DNA of 64,000 bases. Source: JAAGZL01 sp050297535 (GTDB taxonomy: Bacteria; Pseudomonadota; Gammaproteobacteria; Chromatiales; Chromatiaceae). How positions within the stretch are numbered: the first letter of the stretch is position 1; every line of letters begins with the position of its first letter. The DNA is taken from NCBI GenBank assembly GCA_050297535.1, contig JBNKSV010000001.1, forward strand, positions 1-64,000. The letters run 5' to 3'. The notes beneath the pieces are model-generated. The model worked only from the letters and a program-made list of their open reading frames with translations, was not told the origin of the DNA and searched no databases. The position numbers and the translations under genes were made by a program. Of this stretch, positions 6,836 through 15,860 are shown piece after piece.

Positions 6836-7924
6836 ATGAGCGAGAATAAATATGAAAAGGAGCTTTCGCTGCTAAGGCAGAAACACAGAAAGCGCAAAAG
6901 AAAAATAGGCAAGATACTTGCTGAGTTTAAAGAGTCTACATCTGCACTGCCGGATGCCACGGTGGTGTTGGATGATAGCCAAACCGTGCAGTGGTGGAAC
7001 GAGAAGGCGGATAAGAATCTCGGGTTTGATCGTGTCCGCTGTCGCGGTAAACATATTCGCAAACTTCTGAAAGATCCGGTGTTTCATGCCTACCTGGATG
7101 CCGGTGATTTCTCACGTCCGATTCAGATGCCAGGTCCGCTGGATGATGGAGTAACCCTGGAGGTGCGCATGGTTCCGTTCGGCAAGGGCAAGTTGTTGCT
7201 GCAGGCCAGGGATATTTCGCGACTGGCCCATCTGGAGACTATTCGTAGCGATTTTGTGGCCAATGTCTCGCACGAGATGCGCACCCCGCTCACGGTGGTA
7301 CACGGCTATCTCGAGAGTATGCTGCATAGTCGGGATGAAGGCCTGGATCAATGGCAGCAGATCATCGAACAGATGTTTCAGCAATCCACCCGCATGCAGC
7401 GGATCGTGGATGATCTTTTGCTTATCGCCAGACTCGAATCGGAGAGAGAAAAGCCGACCTTTGAGAAGTTTGATGTGCGTCCTCTGCTTAGCGCTATCAA
7501 AGACGAGGCGGTTACCCTGAGTGGCAGTAAGCGACACACGATCTCTCTTGATATAGAGGGTGATACCGCATTTGTCGGATCGTTCTCTGAGATTGATAGC
7601 GCCTTCTCCAATCTGGTTTCAAATGCGGTCAGGTATACGCCAGAGGGCGGCAAGATCAGAATCCGTTGGTGGCATGTTGATGACAAACCCTGTTTCGCCG
7701 TGACGGATAGCGGTATCGGTATTGCCGCTGAACATATACCGCGTCTTACCGAGAGGTTTTACCGGGTGGATGTGGGGCGCTCACGTGGCAGTGGTGGTAC
7801 CGGCCTGGGACTGGCTATTGTCAAACATGTGCTGTTGCGCCATGGCAGCGAGTTGCAGATTGCCAGCGAGCTTGGCAAGGGAAGTACCTTTATGTGCAGT
7901 TTCCCTTTGGCGCAATATGCTTGA
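6836..7924 (+). CDS. phoR: PhoR-type sensor histidine kinase lacking membrane segments
   Basis: A 362-residue kinase partner of PhoB. After a basic helical N-terminus it has a PAS domain (about 33-130), a DHp domain with SHEMRTPL (His146) and a C-terminal ATPase domain (N-box VSNAVRYTP, G1 DSGIGI, G2 GGTGLGLAIV). It aligns with E. coli PhoR from the linker just before the PAS domain onward, but the N-terminal two-helix membrane anchor of about 70 residues is absent. phoB ends only 11 nt upstream, so no room exists for the missing part and no frameshift explains it. It probably acts in the cytoplasm or is recruited through PhoU or Pst. Confidence 0.9.
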   Translation: MSENKYEKELSLLRQKHRKRKRKIGKILAEFKESTSALPDATVVLDDSQTVQWWNEKADKNLGFDRVRCRGKHIRKLLKDPVFHAYLDAGDFSRPIQMPGPLDDGVTLEVRMVPFGKGKLLLQARDISRLAHLETIRSDFVANVSHEMRTPLTVVHGYLESMLHSRDEGLDQWQQIIEQMFQQSTRMQRIVDDLLLIARLESEREKPTFEKFDVRPLLSAIKDEAVTLSGSKRHTISLDIEGDTAFVGSFSEIDSAFSNLVSNAVRYTPEGGKIRIRWWHVDDKPCFAVTDSGIGIAAEHIPRLTERFYRVDVGRSRGSGGTGLGLAIVKHVLLRHGSELQIASELGKGSTFMCSFPLAQYA

Positions 7925-7952
7925 TTGCTGCCGCAATCTTTGTTTCGTAATA

Positions 7953-8007
7953 GTGTAATAAAACTGCAATAGTCAGATCACAATCCTGTCATAAACCGCT
8001 TTCATAA
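7953..8007 (+). promoter_or_regulatory. Two Pho boxes upstream of pstS
   Basis: GTGTAATAAAACTGCAAT (7953-7970) and CTGTCATAAACCGCTTTCAT (7986-8005) each resemble the PhoB site of two half-sites 11 bp apart; the second begins with a perfect CTGTCATAAA. They precede the pstS start by 35-90 bp, in the position expected for PhoB activation. Confidence 0.75.
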
Positions 8008-8042
8008 TCATTCCAGTTATTAACCAATGACTGGAGAAAACA

Positions 8043-9083
8043 GTGAACAGAAAACAGCTACTTTTGACCGCGATTGCGGTCAGCTTCTCGGCATCAAGCC
8101 TTGCGGCGTCAAGAGACAACATCAACATAGTCGGTTCTTCCACCGTGTATCCGTTTGCAACCGTGGTTGCGGAAAAGTTTGGTAAGACCACCAAGTTCAA
8201 GACCCCGAAGATAGAATCAACCGGTTCTGGCGGTGGTATGAAGTTGTTCTGCGCCGGTGTTGGTGTCGAGCATCCTGACATCACCAATGCCTCACGTCGC
8301 ATCAAGAAATCCGAATTTGAGACCTGCCAGAAGAACGGTGTAAACGCCATTCTTGAGGTTAAGATCGGTTATGACGGTATCGCCGTCGCCAATTCCAAGA
8401 AGGCCGAGCAGTTGAAGCTGTCACGTAAGGATATCTATCTGGCCCTGGCCAAAGATGTACCTGCCGCCGACGGTAGCCACAACTTGGTGCCTAACCCATA
8501 CAAGACCTGGAAGGACGTTAATGCCGCGCTTCCTGATATGAAGATCGAGGTGCTCGGTCCTCCTCCAACATCCGGAACCCGCGACGCATTCGCCGAGCTG
8601 GCTATGGAAGGTGGTTGTAAGCAGATCGATTGGATCGCAGCCATGAAAAAGGAAGACAAGAAGGCCTATAAGGCTGCTTGCCACACTATCCGTGAAGACG
8701 GTCCTTATATTGAGGCCGGCGAGAACGATAACCTGATCGTACAGAAACTTGAGGCCAATCCTGATGCGTTGGGTATCTTCGGTTTCAGCTATCTGGACCA
8801 GAATGCCGATAAGATTCAGGGCGCCATGATTGATGGTGTCGCTCCTGAGTTTGATGCTATCGCCTCCGGCAAGTATCCGGTGTCCCGTCCGCTGTTCTTC
8901 TATGTGAAGGTTGCCCACATGGGTAAGGTTCCTGGTATCAAGGAATATGTATCTGCCTTCACCAGCGAGCAGGCCTGGGGTGATGACGGTTATCTGGCCG
9001 AGAAGGGCCTGATCCCGATGCCTAAGGATGAACGCGCCAAATATGCGAAGGACGCCGAGGTTGCGGCTAACTTGAAGATGTAA
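8043..9083 (+). CDS. pstS: Phosphate-binding periplasmic protein PstS
   Basis: The substrate-binding subunit of the high-affinity phosphate ABC transporter, 346 residues. It has a signal peptide (MNRKQLLLTAIAVSF..., cleavage near SLA-AS), the N-terminal phosphate-loop motif VGSSTVYPF, an STGSGGGM loop and the PTSGTRDAFAEL binding loop. The start is GTG at 8043, 5 nt after GGAGAAAA. It is of the proteobacterial type also found in Pseudomonas rather than the E. coli type. A hairpin plus T-run after the stop probably attenuates transcription into pstC, allowing more binding protein than permease. Confidence 0.94.
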   Translation: MNRKQLLLTAIAVSFSASSLAASRDNINIVGSSTVYPFATVVAEKFGKTTKFKTPKIESTGSGGGMKLFCAGVGVEHPDITNASRRIKKSEFETCQKNGVNAILEVKIGYDGIAVANSKKAEQLKLSRKDIYLALAKDVPAADGSHNLVPNPYKTWKDVNAALPDMKIEVLGPPPTSGTRDAFAELAMEGGCKQIDWIAAMKKEDKKAYKAACHTIREDGPYIEAGENDNLIVQKLEANPDALGIFGFSYLDQNADKIQGAMIDGVAPEFDAIASGKYPVSRPLFFYVKVAHMGKVPGIKEYVSAFTSEQAWGDDGYLAEKGLIPMPKDERAKYAKDAEVAANLKM

Positions 9084-9094
9084 GGTGTATGAGG

Positions 9095-9127
9095 GGCGGT
9101 CGGCATCTCTTTGTCGACCGCCTTTTT
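9095..9127 (+). terminator. Intrinsic terminator/attenuator between pstS and pstC
   Basis: GGCGGTCG and CGACCGCC (9095-9102 and 9115-9122) form an 8-bp stem followed by five T. Because pstC continues 35 bp later in the same direction, partial termination is likely. Confidence 0.8.
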
Positions 9128-9161
9128 CTCTCTGCAATATTCATATAAATAAATTCGAAAA

Positions 9162-10544
9162 ATGACACCAACTTCACTAATTGTCTGCCTGGCTTTGTTT
9201 AGCGTTTTCGCTTTCTGGGTGGGACGCAAACGCTCCATTACCGTAGCAAACGGTAGATTGAGAGAGCTACATTCGCTACCTGGCTATTATGGTTACTATG
9301 CCGCCATCTGGTGTGGTATCCCAGCCCTTATAGTCTGGAGTCTATGGTTATCGTTCGAAACGGTTTTGATCCCTGATCTGGTTGTCTCCGCCTTGCCGGA
9401 GGAACTGCGCAGTGTGTCTCCGGATCATTTGACCTTGATCGTGAACGACATAAAAAATCTGGTGTCAGGCAATATCGTTTCCGGAGAGGTTGACGCGACT
9501 ATTCGCGCAGCCGCCGATCATTATCAACATCTGCTTAATATCAGCCACGCATCTCTGGCGGTAGTTGTGCTTGCCCTGGCCATAGCCGGGATGCTGTTTG
9601 CGTGGAAGACAATCAATCTCAAAAAGCGCGCGCGCAATGTGGTAGAGGCGGTTATTAAATTCTTTCTGATTAGCAGTTCTACCATCGCCATCTTTACCAC
9701 CATCGGTATTGTGTTGTCCGTTTTGTTCGAGTCGTTACGCTTTTTTGATGCGGTCCCTATTCAGGATTTCTTGTTCGGTCTGGAGTGGAGTCCGCAGATG
9801 GCGATTCGGGCCGACCAGGTAGGTTCCTCAGGCGCCTTTGGCGCTATCCCGCTGTTTGCCGGTACCATGATGATCTCGTTTATTGCCATGCTGGTGGCGG
9901 TGCCGGTCGGGCTTATGTCGGCCATCTATCTGTCCGAATACGCCGGTAAAAGACTTCGGGCCATGGCCAAGCCGATATTGGAGATACTCGCGGGTATCCC
10001 AACGGTTGTTTACGGTTTTTTTGCCGCTTTGACCGTGGCTCCATTTATCCGTGATAGCGGAAGCCTGTTGGGTCTGGATGTCTCTTCCGAGTCTGCGTTG
10101 GCGGCCGGTATCGTCATGGGGATTATGATTATCCCCTTTGTCTCTTCTCTGTCTGATGATGTCATCAACGCCGTACCTCAGGCTATGCGCGACGGCTCTT
10201 ATGGTCTGGGCGCGACCAAGTCTGAGACCATTAAGCAGGTAATAATCCCGGCGGCTCTACCAGGGATAGTAGGTGGGGTCTTATTGGCGGTCTCCCGTGC
10301 CATTGGTGAGACTATGATCGTGGTCATGGCCGCCGGGCTCTCAGCTAATCTTACGGCCAATCCGCTGCAGGCGGTTACTACAGTCACTGTGCAGATCGTG
10401 ACTCTGTTGGTCGGTGATCAGGAGTTCGACAGCCCCAAGACCCTGGCGGCGTTCGCTCTGGGTCTGATGCTGTTTATAACTACATTGATTCTGAATGTTA
10501 TCGCCCTGTATGTGGTGCGCAAGTATCGAGAACAATATGAATAA
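9162..10544 (+). CDS. pstC: Phosphate ABC transporter permease PstC (extended form)
   Basis: An inner-membrane permease of 460 residues, larger than E. coli PstC (about 320). N-terminal hydrophobic segments lie near 5-20 and 45-65, with an extra-cytoplasmic insertion before the core. The core carries the permease signature block (EILAGIPTVVYGFFAALTVAP, given here by position about 280-300) and the EAA-like loop GSYGLGATKSETIKQVIIPAALPGI (about 345-370). Extended PstC forms are known in Pseudomonas and relatives. The upstream region is AT-rich with no clear Shine-Dalgarno. It overlaps pstA by 8 bp. Confidence 0.93.
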   Translation: MTPTSLIVCLALFSVFAFWVGRKRSITVANGRLRELHSLPGYYGYYAAIWCGIPALIVWSLWLSFETVLIPDLVVSALPEELRSVSPDHLTLIVNDIKNLVSGNIVSGEVDATIRAAADHYQHLLNISHASLAVVVLALAIAGMLFAWKTINLKKRARNVVEAVIKFFLISSSTIAIFTTIGIVLSVLFESLRFFDAVPIQDFLFGLEWSPQMAIRADQVGSSGAFGAIPLFAGTMMISFIAMLVAVPVGLMSAIYLSEYAGKRLRAMAKPILEILAGIPTVVYGFFAALTVAPFIRDSGSLLGLDVSSESALAAGIVMGIMIIPFVSSLSDDVINAVPQAMRDGSYGLGATKSETIKQVIIPAALPGIVGGVLLAVSRAIGETMIVVMAAGLSANLTANPLQAVTTVTVQIVTLLVGDQEFDSPKTLAAFALGLMLFITTLILNVIALYVVRKYREQYE

Positions 10545-11853
10545 TAATAGCCAGGAAACGCCAAACGGCTGCCAGTGTGCCAGTAGCATGGACAAGGTTC
10601 GTGCCGGTCTGGCGAAGAGATATGCCAGGGAGCGCAGATTCAAGCGCTTTGGTTTTGGCGCCGTTATTGCCGGCATGGTCTTTATCTCGCTTCTTTTGAT
10701 CAGCATTGTCTCCAATGGCTACAGTGCCTTCTGGCAGACCGAGATTCAGCTGGAGGTGCATTTCGATGGCGAGGATATTGATCCTACTTCGGCGCGTAAC
10801 CCCGAGGTATTGTCTGCCGCCAATTATGGCGGAATTGTAAAGCAGTCGTTGCGCAACATGTTTCCCGGAGTCAGCGATCGTAACGACAGACGCAAACTAT
10901 ATGGTTTGGTGAGTAGTGGTGCGGCGTTTAAGTTACGCGATATGGTGATGAGTAATCCCAACCTGATAGATAGCACGGTACGGGTTTGGGTTCCGGCAGA
11001 TGACGATGTTGATATGCTGGTTAAGGGCCATATTAACCGTGATGCACCTGAGTCGGAACGACGCATGAAGGATCTGGAGTTGAGTTGGATAGATACCCTT
11101 ACCGAGCAACACCGGCTCAGGACAACCTTCAATACCACCTTCTTTACCGCTGGAGATTCCAGGGAGCCGGAGCTAGCCGGTATATGGGGCGCGGCGGTCG
11201 GTTCCTTTTTTACCTTGTTGGTTACGCTGTTCCTGTCCTTTCCGATAGGTGTGGCGGCTGCGGTGTACCTGGAGGAGTTCGCCCCGGTCAACCGCTGGAC
11301 TGACCTGATTGAGGTGAATATCAATAACCTGGCCGCGGTTCCGTCCATCGTCTTTGGTCTCCTGGGCCTAGCGGTCTTTATTAACTTTTTCGGGCTGCCC
11401 CGTTCCGCACCGTTGGTGGGTGGTCTGGTGCTGACCCTGATGACGCTGCCGACCATCATCATCGCGTCCCGCGCCGCTCTGAAATCGGTTCCGCCGTCGA
11501 TCCGCGAGGCCGCGCTGGGTCTGGGTGCGTCCAAGGTGCAGATGGTGTTCCATCATGTGTTGCCGCTGGCCATGCCAGGAATGTTGACCGGAACCATTAT
11601 CGGTATGGCCCAGGCCCTGGGCGAGACCGCCCCTCTGCTTATGATCGGCATGGTGGCGTTTATCGTGGATATCCCATCGGCGGTGACCGATCCGTCGACG
11701 GTATTGCCGGTACAGATCTATCTCTGGGCTGACAGTCCAGAACGTGCATTTGTGGAACGTACCTCCGCCGCCATCATGTTACTGCTGGCATTTCTTATCT
11801 CGATGAATGCCATCGCGGTATTCCTGAGGAAAAAGTTTGAGAGGCGCTGGTAA
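10537..11853 (+). CDS. pstA: Phosphate ABC transporter permease PstA (extended form)
   Basis: The second Pst permease, 438 residues against about 300 in E. coli. A Cys-containing N-tail precedes the first membrane segment (about 40-62). A long periplasmic loop of about 150 residues follows, then the permease core, with NINNLAAVPSIVFGLLGLAVF and the coupling loop REAALGLGASKVQMVFHHVLP. I start at the ATG at 10537, which overlaps the pstC stop (ATGAATAA); the upstream in-frame ATG at 10495 is inside pstC. An internal ATG at 10588 (MDKVRAGL) is also possible. Confidence 0.92.
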   Translation: MNNNSQETPNGCQCASSMDKVRAGLAKRYARERRFKRFGFGAVIAGMVFISLLLISIVSNGYSAFWQTEIQLEVHFDGEDIDPTSARNPEVLSAANYGGIVKQSLRNMFPGVSDRNDRRKLYGLVSSGAAFKLRDMVMSNPNLIDSTVRVWVPADDDVDMLVKGHINRDAPESERRMKDLELSWIDTLTEQHRLRTTFNTTFFTAGDSREPELAGIWGAAVGSFFTLLVTLFLSFPIGVAAAVYLEEFAPVNRWTDLIEVNINNLAAVPSIVFGLLGLAVFINFFGLPRSAPLVGGLVLTLMTLPTIIIASRAALKSVPPSIREAALGLGASKVQMVFHHVLPLAMPGMLTGTIIGMAQALGETAPLLMIGMVAFIVDIPSAVTDPSTVLPVQIYLWADSPERAFVERTSAAIMLLLAFLISMNAIAVFLRKKFERRW

Positions 11854-11880
11854 TGTCAAAAGAAGATTCTGAGGTGATTT

Positions 11881-12774
11881 ATGGATACATATGTTGATTA
11901 TGTCGATACGGCTGGTGCGGTGACTATCAAGGCGCAGATGACCGACCCGGTTGCAGTCGAAGAGAATACCGCCATTTCCCGCGAGGACAGAAATACCGTG
12001 GGCGAGGTTTTTGTGGATGATCCGCGCATGAGCTGCAGGGACGTGAATGTGTTCTACGGCGAAAAGCAGGCGATAAAAAACATTACTCTGGATATCGGTA
12101 AGCAGGAGGTCATATCCATGATCGGACCTTCCGGCTGCGGCAAGTCCACCTTCCTGCGCTGCATCAACCGCATGAACGATACAATTGATGGTTGCAAGGT
12201 TACAGGCGAGATAAAACTGGATGGTCGAGATATCTATGATCCAGAACTGGATGTGGTGTCATTGAGGTCATGTATTGGCATGGTGTTCCAGAAACCCAAT
12301 CCTTTCCCCAAGTCAATCTATGACAATGTTTCTTATGGTCCGCGCATCCACGGGATTGCGACTGATAAAAATGAGCTTGATGAGATTGTGGAAACGTCGC
12401 TTGTTAAGGCGGGATTGTGGGGAGAGGTCAAAGACCGACTGGATCAGCCAGGTACCGGTCTTTCCGGTGGCCAGCAGCAGCGCCTGTGCATTGCGCGCGC
12501 GATTGCGGTGAATCCGGAGATTATCCTGATGGATGAGCCATGTTCGGCCTTGGATCCTATTGCCACCGCAAAGATTGAAGAGCTTATAGATGAACTGCGG
12601 GAGCAGTATACTATAGCGATAGTCACCCATTCGATGCAGCAGGCGGCGCGTGTTTCCCAGCGTACGGCCTACTTTCATTTGGGGGATCTTATAGAGGTGG
12701 GTGAAACGGATCAGATATTTACTAACCCGCGACATCCTTTGACCGAAGATTATATTACCGGCCGATTTGGTTGA
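11881..12774 (+). CDS. pstB: Phosphate ABC transporter ATP-binding protein PstB
   Basis: The cytoplasmic ATPase of the Pst importer, 297 residues. Walker A is GPSGCGKST, the Q-loop region is MVFQKPNPFPKSIYDN, the signature is LSGGQQQR and Walker B plus D-loop is LMDEPCSALDP. An N-terminal extension of about 45 residues precedes the ABC core; the ATG at 11881 is well placed after GAGGTG. It follows pstA by 27 bp and precedes phoU by 6 bp. Confidence 0.96.
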   Translation: MDTYVDYVDTAGAVTIKAQMTDPVAVEENTAISREDRNTVGEVFVDDPRMSCRDVNVFYGEKQAIKNITLDIGKQEVISMIGPSGCGKSTFLRCINRMNDTIDGCKVTGEIKLDGRDIYDPELDVVSLRSCIGMVFQKPNPFPKSIYDNVSYGPRIHGIATDKNELDEIVETSLVKAGLWGEVKDRLDQPGTGLSGGQQQRLCIARAIAVNPEIILMDEPCSALDPIATAKIEELIDELREQYTIAIVTHSMQQAARVSQRTAYFHLGDLIEVGETDQIFTNPRHPLTEDYITGRFG

Positions 12775-12780
12775 GAGAGA

Positions 12781-13524
12781 ATGCAGATGAACACGATGAC
12801 AGATGGTCACACTGTGCAACGTTATAATTTTGAGATGAATCAGCTCCATAGCTTGGTTTTGCAGATAGGTGATCTGGTTATGGAGCAGTTGATCAATGCG
12901 GCCATGTCGTTGGAGAAGGAAGATATAGATCTGGCCAAGTCTGTCATCGAGAGGGATGCCGAGATTAATGGACTGGATGTTCAGGCCGGCGATGAGTTGG
13001 TAAACCTGATCGCCAAACGGCAGCCGGTGGCCAGGGATCTTAGGGAGGTCTTGACTGTTGGTAAGATTGTCACCGATCTGGAGCGGGTAGGGGACGAGGC
13101 GAGAAAGATTGCCAAGCTTACCATTCGCTTCTATAGCGATAGCCAGAATGCACCTAATGTACAGATAATCCATGATCTTATGAGAATGGTGGACTTTGTG
13201 GATAGCATGCTGAAAAAGGCGATACAGGCGTTTGACGAGCCGAATATGGGGCTTGCCCTTGAGGTGATCAAGATGGATCTTGAGCTGGAGGCCGATTTCA
13301 AATCCGCCCTTAAAAATCTTTCCACGTTCATATTGAAGCATCCCAACAGTGTGGAACACGCCGTGGATATGGTTCTTGGTCTGCGCGCCATGGAAAGGAT
13401 TGGTGGGCATGCCAAGAATATTGCCGGGTATGTCGTGTTCCTGGTCAAGGGTGTGGATGTGCGGCACGAGAGTCTGGAGATGGTGACAGGGGAGATTGTG
13501 TCTCAGTCATCACTTGTTTCCTAG
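12781..13524 (+). CDS. phoU: Phosphate signalling protein PhoU
   Basis: A 247-residue helical protein with two PhoU repeats (about 20-110 and 125-220). The metal-site-type motifs ERDAEINGLD and KIVTDLERVGDEARKIAKL in repeat 1, and AMERIGGHAKNIAGY in repeat 2, are visible. PhoU links the Pst transporter to PhoR and represses the regulon when phosphate is plentiful. In a strain whose PhoR lacks its own membrane anchor, PhoU is the obvious candidate to bring PhoR to the Pst complex (inference). An alternative start is the ATG at 12787. Confidence 0.95.
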   Translation: MQMNTMTDGHTVQRYNFEMNQLHSLVLQIGDLVMEQLINAAMSLEKEDIDLAKSVIERDAEINGLDVQAGDELVNLIAKRQPVARDLREVLTVGKIVTDLERVGDEARKIAKLTIRFYSDSQNAPNVQIIHDLMRMVDFVDSMLKKAIQAFDEPNMGLALEVIKMDLELEADFKSALKNLSTFILKHPNSVEHAVDMVLGLRAMERIGGHAKNIAGYVVFLVKGVDVRHESLEMVTGEIVSQSSLVS

Positions 13525-13578
13525 TTGCAGGAGTGTCGCAGGTCAATCTCTGTCTTGGTTTTCATATGAGGGTGGGTT

Positions 13579-15387
13579 ATGAATGTATATCTGTTATCTC
13601 ACCTGGAATCGGTGCGTCCTGATCCATCCCGGTCGGTATGGCTTGAGGCCTCAGTTAGCGAGGCCCTCAACGATATTTTAGTTGGGCGCAAGCTGTCCCC
13701 GTGCTTCATGCCCATCGGTTCAATCAACAAACAAGAAATTCACGGTTATGAGGCCCTGATCAGGGGGCCGTCCAATAGTGTCTTGCATGCACCTTTGACC
13801 CTGTTTGAGGCCGCCGTGCGCAGTGGACGTCTGGTTGAGCTGGAGTTGCTGTGCCGGGAGGTTATTATCCAAAAATTCAAGGAGCTTGAACTGCAGGGCA
13901 AGCTGTTTATGAACGTCAGCCCCATAAGTATTCAGGAACCTGATTTTAGACCAGGGGTTACGCTGAATCTGTTGCAAAGGGTTGGTTTGGAGCCGGATAG
14001 GTTGGTTATTGAGGTGACCGAGCAATATCCAATCCAGGACTATGCGCACATCCGTGAAGCGACCGATCACTATCGACGTATGGGCTTTGCGGTCGCTCTG
14101 GACGATCTTGGTGCTGGCTATGCCGGTTTGCGCATGTGGTCAGAGATGCGGCCTGACTATGTGAAGATAGACCGGCATTTTATAGACGGCATTGAATCTG
14201 ACTCGGTCAAGAAAGACTTTGTCGGATCAATATTTAATATCGCCAACAGCATGAACTGCCAGGTGATTGCGGAAGGGATCGAGACCCTAGCCCAATATGA
14301 AACGGTGCAGAATATCGGAATCGGTTATGCGCAGGGATATCTCTTGGGTAAGCCTGATATCTACCCTGTTCGAACCTTTACCGTACCTGTCGCAAATGAT
14401 CGGATGCAATATGCGGCGTCACATCATCTGCGAATGCCGGATACAGTTGAGAGTCTGCTGCGCACCCAGGAACCTATTCCGCCCAATATGACTATTGATG
14501 AGGTTGGAGAGTTTTTCTTGCGACAACCGAAACTGATGTCGGTGCCGGTGGTGGCGGATGGCAAGGCCATGGGTTTGGTGGAGCGGCACCCCTTTATGAA
14601 TCTGATCCTGAGACGATACGGTCGGGATCTGCATGGACGCAAGACCATAAAGTCTTTTATGAATGATGCGCCCACCATATTCAGCCATGATCTGCTTATT
14701 GAACAGGCCAGTCGTAAGCTGACCAAGCAGTTGGAGCGTGCGGATTATGATTTTATTATCACACGCGATGGGCTCTATGCCGGGATGGGTAACATATCCG
14801 ATCTGCTGCGGCGTATAACTAATATGCAGATTCGCAATGCCCGCTACGCAAACCCGCTAACGCTCTTGCCAGGTAATGTGCCTATCTATGAGCATATAGA
14901 TCATTGTTTGAATGTGTCTAGTCAAATCGCCGTGGCGTATGTGGATATAGATAATTTCAAACCATATAACGATGTATATGGATTTGATAAGGGCGATCAG
15001 GTAATCAAGATGATTGCGCAAGTCCTAACCAATAATGCGGATGCGAAACTGGATTTTGTCGGACATGTAGGCGGGGATGATTTTATTGTGATATTCCAAA
15101 GTCCCGATTGGAAAGAGCGTTGCATAAAAATACTGGATGATATGACTGCTCTAATTCACCTGTTCTACGATCAAGAAGATTTATCCGCAGGTAAGATTCT
15201 GGCGGTTGATCGGCAGGGGGCTGAGCGTGAATATCCGCTCATCTCCCTTTCGGTCGGAGTCACCGTGCCCGATATGGAGAAATGCAATTCCCATAATGAG
15301 GTTGCTGAATTGGCAACAGATGCAAAGATTCAGGCCAAGCGGAGAATAGGGAACGCGTTATTTATTGATCGGCGTAGACATATATAG
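13579..15387 (+). CDS. EAL-CBS-GGDEF c-di-GMP protein
   Basis: A 602-residue soluble protein. The N-terminal EAL domain (about 25-270) has the residues expected of an active c-di-GMP phosphodiesterase: EAL at 58-60, the Asn of FMNVSP, VIEVTE, ALDDLGAGYA, YVKIDRHF and IAEGIET. A CBS-like pair follows (about 285-410). The C-terminal GGDEF domain carries GGDDF near 497-501, a conservative deviation that may still bind GTP, with the DIDNFKPYND block intact. There is no membrane segment. It lies 54 bp after phoU in the same direction without an obvious terminator, so co-transcription with the Pho operon is plausible. Net activity cannot be told from sequence. Confidence 0.88.
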   Translation: MNVYLLSHLESVRPDPSRSVWLEASVSEALNDILVGRKLSPCFMPIGSINKQEIHGYEALIRGPSNSVLHAPLTLFEAAVRSGRLVELELLCREVIIQKFKELELQGKLFMNVSPISIQEPDFRPGVTLNLLQRVGLEPDRLVIEVTEQYPIQDYAHIREATDHYRRMGFAVALDDLGAGYAGLRMWSEMRPDYVKIDRHFIDGIESDSVKKDFVGSIFNIANSMNCQVIAEGIETLAQYETVQNIGIGYAQGYLLGKPDIYPVRTFTVPVANDRMQYAASHHLRMPDTVESLLRTQEPIPPNMTIDEVGEFFLRQPKLMSVPVVADGKAMGLVERHPFMNLILRRYGRDLHGRKTIKSFMNDAPTIFSHDLLIEQASRKLTKQLERADYDFIITRDGLYAGMGNISDLLRRITNMQIRNARYANPLTLLPGNVPIYEHIDHCLNVSSQIAVAYVDIDNFKPYNDVYGFDKGDQVIKMIAQVLTNNADAKLDFVGHVGGDDFIVIFQSPDWKERCIKILDDMTALIHLFYDQEDLSAGKILAVDRQGAEREYPLISLSVGVTVPDMEKCNSHNEVAELATDAKIQAKRRIGNALFIDRRRHI

Positions 15388-15560
15388 TTACGAATAAACA
15401 ACGCAAAATAATACGATTGCGGTCTTGGGATGTGAGTTGCCGCTAGATATGTGCGCGCTGTCGTATATTCTTCTTATGCTCTGTGCTAGATTCGCCATTG
15501 GTAGCATCCCCGCACCGCTACCGCCAGAAGGATTCAAGCTCGATAGAAAGGAGGACGATC

Positions 15561-15842
15561 ATGAGCGAAACCCGTTACTTTGTAAAACTCACTACACCGG
15601 ATCGCCGCCGGTTTTTGACCCCGGCTGTGCGCGATATGGACCTGTTCAGTCATTCTCTCAAGATAGGCAAAAAGGGGGAATCGACGCTTGATGGATTGTT
15701 AACCATCGAGGAAATAGAGACATTGGTAAAAGCAGGCATCAGTGTCACTGTGCTTGAGGAGGACAAGAAGAGATTTCACGATCAACGCTTCATAGAGTTC
15801 GACCAATGGCGGGCCGAAATTGAAGAAGAGTTAGGTAAATAA
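15561..15842 (+). CDS. Small protein resembling an M14 peptidase propeptide
   Basis: A 93-residue protein of no family I can name. The ATG at 15561 follows an excellent AAAGGAGG site; the longer frame from 15483 lacks one. The segment LLTIEEIETLVKAGISVTVLEE (about 52-73, shown here in part) resembles the inter-domain end of M14 carboxypeptidase propeptides, where a sentence of the type pattern 'eeLxxLxxxGxxVxVle' precedes the mature enzyme. It ends 18 bp before an M14 carboxypeptidase that has neither signal peptide nor propeptide. It may be an in-trans propeptide, chaperone or inhibitor. That function is inference. Confidence 0.7.
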   Translation: MSETRYFVKLTTPDRRRFLTPAVRDMDLFSHSLKIGKKGESTLDGLLTIEEIETLVKAGISVTVLEEDKKRFHDQRFIEFDQWRAEIEEELGK

Positions 15843-15860
15843 TGGACTAAGGAGAGAGCT

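Noticed and set aside
12313..13467. 384-residue minus-strand frame opposite pstB and phoU
   Set aside because: It is rich in His, Ile and Leu without domain motifs and is fully covered by two certain genes.
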